From an uncultured Prevotellaceae bacterium (GTDB lineage Bacteria > Bacteroidota > Bacteroidia > Bacteroidales > Bacteroidaceae), in NCBI GenBank assembly GCA_900313845.1, contig OMTC01000003.1, positions 1 to 16,831 of the forward strand: 16,831 nucleotides of DNA, written 5' to 3'. The translations under genes and the position numbers were made by a program. This document shows positions 8,101 to 14,468 of this stretch, one piece after another. Position 1 is the first letter of the stretch. Every line of letters starts with the position of its first letter. The notes beneath the pieces are model-generated. The model ran no database searches and was not told the DNA's origin. It saw only the letters and a program-made list of their open reading frames with translations.

Positions 8101-8608
8101 TAATTCGAACCCTAAGTTCAATGGTGGTTTCGGACTCAACTTCAACTACGGACAGTGGAGTTTGAAGCTCTCGTTCAACTTCCGTATGGGCAACAAGATT
8201 GTGAACATGGCTCGCATGAACAACGAATCGATGCGCACGAATGTGAACCAGAGCAAGGCTGTGGCTTGGCGCTGGAGAAAGAACGGCGACATCACCGAAA
8301 TTCCTCGTGCCATGAATTCGGGTATTGGTGAGTCCTACAATGCGCTGGGCAACGACCGCTATGTGGAGAAGGGCGACTACCTCCGCTTGCAGTATGCACA
8401 GCTCAACTACAATGTTCCTGCCAAGTTCTGCAAGATGGTTGGTTTCCAGAGCCTGAGACTTTCGGCTTCTGCCAACAACCTCTTCGTCTTGACCAAATAC
8501 ACAGGAGCTGACCCAGAAGTAGGCTATGGAACTTACGGTGTGTGCTACGACCGCAACAAGACCCCACGTCCTAAGTCGTTCACCGTGAGTGTTAATTTAG
8601 GATTCTAA
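5195..8608 (+). CDS. SusC/RagA-family TonB-linked outer membrane transporter
   Basis: This 1137-residue protein is a full-length SusC-like TonB-dependent transporter, which with its SusD lid imports oligomers across the outer membrane using TonB-ExbBD energy. A signal peptide ends at ALA-Q (cleavage after residue 23). A carboxypeptidase-regulatory-like domain spans about 25-100 (ITGHVYDD, TDMNGNFSM, VSYVGYKTY). A TonB-box-like EEVVIKA follows at about 106-112, then the plug domain (about 125-258) with MRMRGVSTINGSAEPLIVVDG and the SusC signature VLKDAASSAIWGARGANGVI (233-252). The barrel runs to the C-terminus and ends in the aromatic strand VSVNLGF. DVNHDGQINELD at about 953 matches the calcium-binding-like loop common in SusC proteins. 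No STN anti-sigma-interacting domain is present, so any regulation by its own anti-sigma factor is not encoded here. It is followed 19 bases later by its SusD partner. The substrate is not predictable from sequence. Confidence 0.96.
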   Translation: MNHLIRYILTIAVLLIGGGTALAQQRITGHVYDDIEPIMMANVVERDANNRIVEAAVTDMNGNFSMVVKNPKDYLVVSYVGYKTYRVQIGNQTKFNIHLQDANMIEEVVIKAKPKTQSNGLTIPVKEISVATQTMNMDDVEGLSFASADEALQGKIAGLDIISNSGNLGAGTSMRMRGVSTINGSAEPLIVVDGNPFDLPDDVSSVNFEDLDNEEQFATLLSVNPEDIKEIKVLKDAASSAIWGARGANGVIEITTRRGVTGKTKINFSYRFTGSWAPDGLNMLDGDGYTMMLKEAYFNPRQSTASSNMVEINYDQSRPSYYYNFNKNTDWVDAVNQFGQTHNYYLTLTGGGEKAKFRISGGYDHQTGTIIKQYLDRFSTRLVLDYDVSDRIRFSSNFALTYTDNHRNWDGGSTSGILGRAYNAMPNMSIYEYAYDTATGQPYLTGDFYKMLPSYNTEGVTPDGYSSRYLSDMKSNGNPVAMAHQAFNNQSTYRINPQFNLRYKLLGKDSDSHQLDLNAEVYMDIYNESVNSYFPNSLTTNAWNSGVNTTSNSEYKSLAFTNRETLTYIPHFNSDKWSASAMLRYELTTGNGSSQGLGNSGIPTGINSSIATGYLTNTSSGTSEWRSMAMRGSAHLAYLDGRYSIDVTVSRDGSTKFGAGSKWGTFPAVSGRWNISDEPWFAPLTKYVSLLSFRPGWGRNGRAPGSEYLMYNRYSDYGVYGSGNYINSAINPENLRLTDLKWETVDSWNLGFNLNLLEDMLQFDFNIYNKKTKDLLMANTGIPGSTGFNTLAWKNAGELENQGWELYINTGRFLKLGKFYMTASFNIAQNINKITKMNPTVLSSMNPEYDYNNFTYLQRIQINNAVGSIYGFRYKGIYRYDYEHSGMTDESRNTYGDNTAMAAMERGEDFSCPVVRDENGNVLYDSKGEPLKMYFNYGGTNYEFKGGDVIYEDVNHDGQINELDIVYLGNSNPKFNGGFGLNFNYGQWSLKLSFNFRMGNKIVNMARMNNESMRTNVNQSKAVAWRWRKNGDITEIPRAMNSGIGESYNALGNDRYVEKGDYLRLQYAQLNYNVPAKFCKMVGFQSLRLSASANNLFVLTKYTGADPEVGYGTYGVCYDRNKTPRPKSFTVSVNLGF

Positions 8609-8627
8609 TCTCAGAGAAAGGACAGTT

Positions 8628-10454
8628 ATGAAAAAGACAATCAAAAATATAGCCCTCTGCGCATTTCTTGGTTTGGCGGCAGGTGTGGGATTCACTTCCT
8701 GTGAAGACTATCTCACCATCACACCAACGAACCGAATCGTGGAGGAAGACTTCTGGGAGGACAAGAACGACCTCCAGAACGTGGTGAATGCCTGCTATGC
8801 CCGTCTCATCAGAAACGATATCATGAAAAAGTATATCGAATGGGGCGAAATGCGTGGCGACAACTTCGAGAGGACCACAGGTAATTCCAGCACCGACATC
8901 CTCAACGTGATGAACGCCAACCTGCTCTCCACCAACGACATGTTCGACTGGACACAGTTCTACAACGCCATCAACTACTGCAACAAGGTGCTGGCACATG
9001 GCGAGGAGACCATAGCCCGCGACGAGAGTTTCTCACGCGGCGACTGGTTGCCTATCCGTGCAGAAATGATCACGCTCCGTGCGTTCTGCCACTACTATCT
9101 GCTCCGCACATTTGGCGAAGTTCCTTACGTCACATTCGACTACAACAACGACAGTCAGGATTTCCTCATCGCTCAAAGCACACAGATTCAAGTGCTGGAT
9201 TCCATCATCAAAGACCTCGAATCCATCAAGGCTGATGCCATGAACGATTATGGAAACACGGTGCAGAATGCAGGACGAGTGACAAAGAAAACCGTCTATA
9301 CCATGCTTGCCGACGTGTATCTCTGGCGTGCCAGCTACAAGGCAGGACGTCCCGACATCGCTGGCTCCACCACCGCTCAGCAGGACTATGAGAAATGTAT
9401 CGAGTGCTGCAACTGGGTGATGGACACCATGGTGGAAAACTACAAGAAGCAGCTGAACGAAAGTGGAGCAGTGCTGGGCGGAGTGACCGACCTCACAGTG
9501 GAGGACCTGCTCATTCCAAACATCGAAAGCACCACTTCCACCAGAGTGTCCTACTCCAGCATCACGGGAGCCTATGACTACATCTTCGGCGTGGGCAATT
9601 CACGAGAAACCATCTTCGAGTTGCAACTCGACGGAACGAACAACAGCAACTCCATGATGACAGGCTATTTCTACAACATATCGACTTCAAGAATTGGTTC
9701 TCTCGTCTGCTCAAGCAGTTTGATGGGAGGTGTGGAAACGAATCCGAATTCTCTCACACCTAATTATATTTATACGAAGACCGACTACCGCCGCTACGAG
9801 ACAGCCATGTACACGGGTGCCGACCAGACGGATTTCCCACTTGGCAAATACATCGAAAGCACGGTGACACAGTACAACGGAACGTCTGTTTCTTCAGGCA
9901 TGAAGGACAACAGCGGTTCAACCACCATCAACGTTTCCTACTCACGCAAATCCGTGCCACTCTCATCGAACTGGATTGTGTATCGTCTGAGCGATGTGAT
10001 GCTGATGAAGGCAGAGGCAATGAGTCAGGTTTATTCCGACGAGGCAAATCTGAAAGAGGCATTCAACCTGGTACGTCTGATTTTCAAGCGTTCCAATCCG
10101 CTTGCCTACGAAAACCGACCAACCGCAACCGACTCGCTCGATTTCACCGCGTTCAACACGCAGGAAGGCATGGAAGCACTCGTCATGCAGGAGCGTCAGC
10201 GTGAATTTGTAGGTGAAGGCAAACGTTGGTTCGACCTCGTTCGCTACGCACAGCGTCGCAACAGCACTTCCGATATGCTCAGAATGCTGACTCGCAAATA
10301 TGGCGACAACAAAAAGGCTATCGAGGCAAAACTCGCATCGATGCTCTCGCTCTTCTCCCCTATCTACACCGACGAAATCAAGAGCAACAGCTTGCTCCAC
10401 CAGAACGATGCTTGGGGAACTGAAGAAAGCAGCTCAAGAACCGACAACTTGTAA
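8628..10454 (+). CDS. SusD/RagB-family surface lipoprotein
   Basis: This 608-residue SusD-like lipoprotein is the substrate-binding lid of the SusC transporter directly upstream. The signal peptide ends in lipobox FTSC with lipidated C25, followed by EDYLTITPTN; C-x-DYL after the anchor is characteristic of SusD. Alpha-helical TPR-like segments follow, including AEMITLRAFCHYYLLRTFGEVPY, cited here in parts: RAFCHYYLLRTFGEVPY. The C-terminal RagB/SusD signature is ERQREFVGEGKRWFDLVRYA, with RWFD at 533-536. Length is in the upper normal range for the family. The start is supported by AAAGGA (8617-8622) five bases before the ATG, one of the few Shine-Dalgarno-like sites in this window, and by the signal peptide. 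Tight spacing to susC indicates co-transcription. Ligand residues cannot be assigned, because SusD binding sites are poorly conserved. Confidence 0.95.
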   Translation: MKKTIKNIALCAFLGLAAGVGFTSCEDYLTITPTNRIVEEDFWEDKNDLQNVVNACYARLIRNDIMKKYIEWGEMRGDNFERTTGNSSTDILNVMNANLLSTNDMFDWTQFYNAINYCNKVLAHGEETIARDESFSRGDWLPIRAEMITLRAFCHYYLLRTFGEVPYVTFDYNNDSQDFLIAQSTQIQVLDSIIKDLESIKADAMNDYGNTVQNAGRVTKKTVYTMLADVYLWRASYKAGRPDIAGSTTAQQDYEKCIECCNWVMDTMVENYKKQLNESGAVLGGVTDLTVEDLLIPNIESTTSTRVSYSSITGAYDYIFGVGNSRETIFELQLDGTNNSNSMMTGYFYNISTSRIGSLVCSSSLMGGVETNPNSLTPNYIYTKTDYRRYETAMYTGADQTDFPLGKYIESTVTQYNGTSVSSGMKDNSGSTTINVSYSRKSVPLSSNWIVYRLSDVMLMKAEAMSQVYSDEANLKEAFNLVRLIFKRSNPLAYENRPTATDSLDFTAFNTQEGMEALVMQERQREFVGEGKRWFDLVRYAQRRNSTSDMLRMLTRKYGDNKKAIEAKLASMLSLFSPIYTDEIKSNSLLHQNDAWGTEESSSRTDNL

Positions 10455-10504
10455 ATACACAAAGTGGAAATACTAAGGACTTACGTAAAATACTTACTCG
10501 AAAT

Positions 10505-12559
10505 ATGAAAGTTAAGAATATTTTCAGCAAACACATCAGCTTCGGCGCAATAGTCATTGCACTCGTTTCGCTGAGTTTCGGCAGCTGTAAGGAAAACATC
10601 GATGACAGCGACCTCTACACTTTCACTGGAGAGATGCTCATCGACCACTTGGTGAATCATCCCGACACCTTCAGTTCCTACGTCGAAATACTTGGAAAAG
10701 TTCACCCAAGCAAGCGCTCTAAATCAACCATGAAAGAGCTGCTCTCCGCTCGTGGTAACTATACTTGTTTCGCTCCAACCAACGAAGCCATCGCACACCA
10801 TCTCGATTCCCTCTTTAAGCTGGGTGAGATACCTTCGAATCAAGTGAGCGAAATCACCGACTCTTTGGCAGAAGCAATCGTCTTCAACAGTATCATTGAA
10901 AACGGCGACAACTTGGCTTACTCTTCTACCGAGTTCCAAGACCCTATGCCAATCAACAACATGAACGACCGTCCTATCCGTGTCACCTACGGAAACGACC
11001 CTGATGGTACCACCGTCATCTACATCAACATCCACTCAAAGGTGGTGCAGAAGGACATCGAGGTTGAGAACGGCTATATCCACACCATCAACAAGGTGAT
11101 TTCTCCATCGAATGCCACTGTCGGCGACCTCATCATGGCAACTCCAAACACTGAATTCTTTGGCAACTTGCTGAGAGTGACAGGTTGGGATGCTCAGATG
11201 ACTGAATATCGCGACTACGACTACGACGAACTCGACGAGGCAGGTACCATCTTCAATGGTTCCAACGGTGCATGGGGCGGTCAGTATCCATTGCACCGCT
11301 ACATCAAATACACGGCTTTCGTGGAGACAGACTCCGTATTCAAGGCAAACGGCATCGTTGACCTTCCTACCCTCAAGGAATACATCCGTCAGCATGCTTA
11401 CTACGATGAGAACACCAGCTACGGCGACGACTACACCAACCCTGACAACGCCGTTAACCAGTTCGTAGCTTACCACCTCGTGAAAGTGGGACTCGACTGG
11501 AGCAGCATGGTGACATGGTCGAACGAATACGGCTTTAGCAACGGTAGCAAGAACGATGGTTCGGCATTCCGCGTGAATGTTTGGGAATACTGGGAAACCA
11601 TGGGCAAGCATCGCCGCACGATGAAAATCACTGGTATCCGAGGCAACAACAAGCGCATCAACCGCCGCTCTGTCTATAACCTTGCCAGCTATCGAGAAAT
11701 GTCTGCCGCATCGGAAGAAATCGGAGGTATCGTCGTGAATCAGACCAATGGTTCTTACGACAACAACTCGCTCAATGGCTACTACTTCCCTATCGACGGC
11801 ATCCTGCTCTGGACCGAGGAAGTGCCAACCAAGGTGCTCAACGAACGTATGCGCTACGATATTTGTTCGCTCCTTCCTGAGCTCATCAATGCCAACTGCC
11901 GCATCAAGGACTCCAAGGGTAGCCTCGGTTACTGGTTCTACACCCACGACTATTTCGAGAACATCCCAATCATGTCGAACGAAACGGAGTTCTGCTATCT
12001 CGCCAACGAGCGAGGAAATGGTGGTTCAGGCTCTTGGACCAACTACCAAATCGACGAGTTCAACATCCACGGCATCTACGACTTCGTGATGAAACTGCCG
12101 CCAGTACCTTACACTGGTACTTACGAAATCCGCTATGGTATCAACGCCAACGGCAACCGTGGTATGGCACAGATTTACGTAGGAACCAATCCTAACAACC
12201 TCCCTGCCATCGGCATTCCTCTCGATCTTCGCATCGATGGTAACAATGCCTTCGTAGGATGGAAGAGCGATGCCGACCTCGGCTCTGAGGAAGCTATCGA
12301 CGAACTCGACAAGCAGATGCGTAATAATGGTTACATGAAGGGACCTAAGTACTTCTGCCCAGCACAGAATGTTCCTGGACGCGACTGTGTGATTTGTCTC
12401 CGCCGTGTCATCTTCACAGGACAGCTCGAAGCAGGACAAACCTACTACATCCGCTTCAAGTCTGTGCTCAACAACTCAAATTCTGAGTTCTTCTTCGACT
12501 ACCTCGAACTTGTGCCTAAGTCCATCTACAACGGAGAAGTCGCTGAGGACAAGTGGTAA
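10505..12559 (+). CDS. Lipoprotein with two FAS1 domains and a C-terminal beta-rich module
   Basis: This 684-residue predicted surface lipoprotein sits 50 bases after susD, the position where classical loci encode SusE/SusF-type surface glycan-binding proteins. The signal sequence ends in lipobox SFGSC with lipidated C28, then KENIDDSD, acidic as in surface lipoproteins. FAS1 unit 1 has YTCFAPTNEAI (86-96) and NGYIHTINKVISP (189-201). Unit 2 is more divergent: YTAFVETDSVF (269-279), where the usual proline is missing, and NGYYFPIDGILLW (424-436). Residues about 440-673 form a separate module rich in short beta strands, ending FDYLELVPKS. It contains the cysteines C618, C628 and C631 (YFCPAQ and DCVICL), which could be disulfide-bonded outside the cell. 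The similar C-terminal ending IDKIVLVPKE in the next gene suggests a shared module. Binding of a glycan or protein ligand is inferred from position and domain type. No catalytic motif was recognised. Confidence 0.88.
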   Translation: MKVKNIFSKHISFGAIVIALVSLSFGSCKENIDDSDLYTFTGEMLIDHLVNHPDTFSSYVEILGKVHPSKRSKSTMKELLSARGNYTCFAPTNEAIAHHLDSLFKLGEIPSNQVSEITDSLAEAIVFNSIIENGDNLAYSSTEFQDPMPINNMNDRPIRVTYGNDPDGTTVIYINIHSKVVQKDIEVENGYIHTINKVISPSNATVGDLIMATPNTEFFGNLLRVTGWDAQMTEYRDYDYDELDEAGTIFNGSNGAWGGQYPLHRYIKYTAFVETDSVFKANGIVDLPTLKEYIRQHAYYDENTSYGDDYTNPDNAVNQFVAYHLVKVGLDWSSMVTWSNEYGFSNGSKNDGSAFRVNVWEYWETMGKHRRTMKITGIRGNNKRINRRSVYNLASYREMSAASEEIGGIVVNQTNGSYDNNSLNGYYFPIDGILLWTEEVPTKVLNERMRYDICSLLPELINANCRIKDSKGSLGYWFYTHDYFENIPIMSNETEFCYLANERGNGGSGSWTNYQIDEFNIHGIYDFVMKLPPVPYTGTYEIRYGINANGNRGMAQIYVGTNPNNLPAIGIPLDLRIDGNNAFVGWKSDADLGSEEAIDELDKQMRNNGYMKGPKYFCPAQNVPGRDCVICLRRVIFTGQLEAGQTYYIRFKSVLNNSNSEFFFDYLELVPKSIYNGEVAEDKW

Positions 12560-12657
12560 AGCAATCCAAAGTTCAAAGTTGTTAGTTAAGACTTACAATT
12601 GGCTATCCAACGAAAACTATCGAACTCAGAAACTCAAAAACTTGAAAACTTATCAAT

Positions 12658-14433
12658 ATGAAAAAGCTACATATATTATCACGTATAGCTCGCCCACTGC
12701 CACTCTTGCTGCTCCTTGCGGCAATGAGCTGCACGGATGACCACTTCACGGTTGATCCCGAAGTAGCTGGCAGAAGTACGATTTGGGAAACCATACAAAC
12801 AACCTCCAACCTCTCGCAGTTTGCCGACATTCTCAAGAGTGTTCAGTATTCCAAGACGAGAGGAACAACCACCCGACAAACCTACGCCGACCTGCTCAAC
12901 CACGACCAGACCTTCACGGTGTGGGCACCAGCCGATGGAACTTTCGACTACGAAACTTGCAAGAAACTCATCGCAAGCGGAAGCGAAGGAGCCTACAAGG
13001 TGGAAACCGAGCTCATTCGCAACTGTATGGCACGCTACACCCATCTCATGAGTGGCGACAAGGTGGAGGAAATCAAACTCTTCAACGACAAGTCCGCCAT
13101 CTTCAATTGTGCTTCACAAATGCTCAAGAATCAAAAAATCAGGACTTCCAACATCGGCACCTCCAACGGTGTGGTACACATCATCGACGGTGCACCTGAA
13201 TATCTGCCAAACGTGTATGAGTTCATCGAATCACAGGCAGGACTCGACTCCCTCTGGCTCTTCCTGAAGAACTACGAAGAGTTGGAATTCAACGAGAATC
13301 AGAGCACAAAAGGACCTATCGTGAATGGCGACATCACTTGGGCAGATTCCGTGACCAATCTCACCAACCGCTATTTCAATGTGATAGGCGCCTATCTCAA
13401 TCGCGAAGATAGCTCCTATGCCATGGTTATGCCAAACAACGACGCTTGGACTGTTGGCTACAACAAGATTAAAGGCTACTACGTCTATCAGCCAGAATAC
13501 CAGCAGACCATCGTGTCCGTTGATGAAACAGGCAAGGAAACGACAGAGACCAAGACCACTTCCTACACACAGGAAGAAATCGACTCCATCACCCGTTTCT
13601 ACATCGACCACACCATAGCTCGCAACCTCGTTTTCAACACTAACGAGCAATTTGGCCACTACCACGAGGACTATCCTGTGGTGGGTGCTTGCGACTCCCT
13701 GAAGAGCACCTGGGGCGACACCTTCGAGGACCCTTACAGCGCAGCCCTCTTCGATGGCAAGACCCCTACCCAACTCAGCAACGGCTATGCTTACATCGTG
13801 GATCATTACAACTACCGCCCTGAAGACTCCTGGCTTTTCGTCGAGGACTTCGAAGCAGAGCGATTCTACGAAAGCTACAGCTCTTGCACACCTACCTCCA
13901 CCCGTATCTATCAGAACTGGAGCTACATGACGGATTCAACCGACATCTCCACTGTCAAAGACACGGTCATCCAGGAAACGGTGCTTCGCCTTGCTCCTTC
14001 GCGTGCCACAGCTAACAGTAGTGTGACAATCCGCCTACCTCAAACGCTTTCTACCAAGTACGACATCTATGCAGTGATGGCATACAACACAAGCGCCAAT
14101 CGTCCTTATCAGTTCCGTGCCTATCTCAACTACCACAAGAACTCACGCACCAGCACCCGCCAGCAGCTCCAAGCCATCGAGGGTGTGAACGGAAGCGGAC
14201 GCAACTTCGTGTCGAAGGAGCCACACGTCGATGAAAAGGGACAGTTCCATTTCAACGACAGCGTACTCGTTGCACAGGACTTCGAATTCCCTGTATCCTA
14301 TGTGGGAATCGATGATGCCTACGTCACCCTCGAAATCCAGTCCTACATGACTTCGAGCCAGCGTACCACCTTCACCAACGAGCTCCTCATCGACAAAATC
14401 GTGCTTGTGCCTAAGGAAAAAAGCGAAGAATAA
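12658..14433 (+). CDS. Lipoprotein with two FAS1 domains and a C-terminal beta-rich module (second copy type)
   Basis: This 591-residue predicted surface lipoprotein follows the previous FAS1 gene after a 98-bp spacer with no recognisable terminator or promoter. The signal peptide is short and leucine-rich (PLPLLLLLAAMSC), with lipidated C25 followed by TDDHF. FAS1 unit 1 carries FTVWAPADGTFD (86-97) and NGVVHIIDGAPEYLP (170-184). Unit 2 carries YAMVMPNNDAW (254-264) and NGYAYIVDHYNYRP (375-388). Residues about 390-587 form a beta-rich module that ends IDKIVLVPKE, resembling FDYLELVPKS in the preceding protein, so the two genes are probably diverged paralogues. Overall identity by eye is low, which argues against a recent duplication. 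A binding or scaffold role beside the SusCD importer is inferred. I recognise no enzymatic residues. Confidence 0.87.
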   Translation: MKKLHILSRIARPLPLLLLLAAMSCTDDHFTVDPEVAGRSTIWETIQTTSNLSQFADILKSVQYSKTRGTTTRQTYADLLNHDQTFTVWAPADGTFDYETCKKLIASGSEGAYKVETELIRNCMARYTHLMSGDKVEEIKLFNDKSAIFNCASQMLKNQKIRTSNIGTSNGVVHIIDGAPEYLPNVYEFIESQAGLDSLWLFLKNYEELEFNENQSTKGPIVNGDITWADSVTNLTNRYFNVIGAYLNREDSSYAMVMPNNDAWTVGYNKIKGYYVYQPEYQQTIVSVDETGKETTETKTTSYTQEEIDSITRFYIDHTIARNLVFNTNEQFGHYHEDYPVVGACDSLKSTWGDTFEDPYSAALFDGKTPTQLSNGYAYIVDHYNYRPEDSWLFVEDFEAERFYESYSSCTPTSTRIYQNWSYMTDSTDISTVKDTVIQETVLRLAPSRATANSSVTIRLPQTLSTKYDIYAVMAYNTSANRPYQFRAYLNYHKNSRTSTRQQLQAIEGVNGSGRNFVSKEPHVDEKGQFHFNDSVLVAQDFEFPVSYVGIDDAYVTLEIQSYMTSSQRTTFTNELLIDKIVLVPKEKSEE

Positions 14434-14468
14434 CGATTGCAAAACACTAACTTCAAAATATCAGAAAT

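Noticed and set aside
11036..11947. Antisense frame of 303 codons opposite the first two-FAS1 gene
   Set aside because: The opposite strand carries FAS1 motifs; the antisense product looks compositionally biased.
12560..12657. Internal promoter or terminator in the 98-bp spacer between the two two-FAS1 genes
   Set aside because: There is only a four-pair TTGG/CCAA hairpin and scattered AAACT words; no TAnnTTTG element or T-run.
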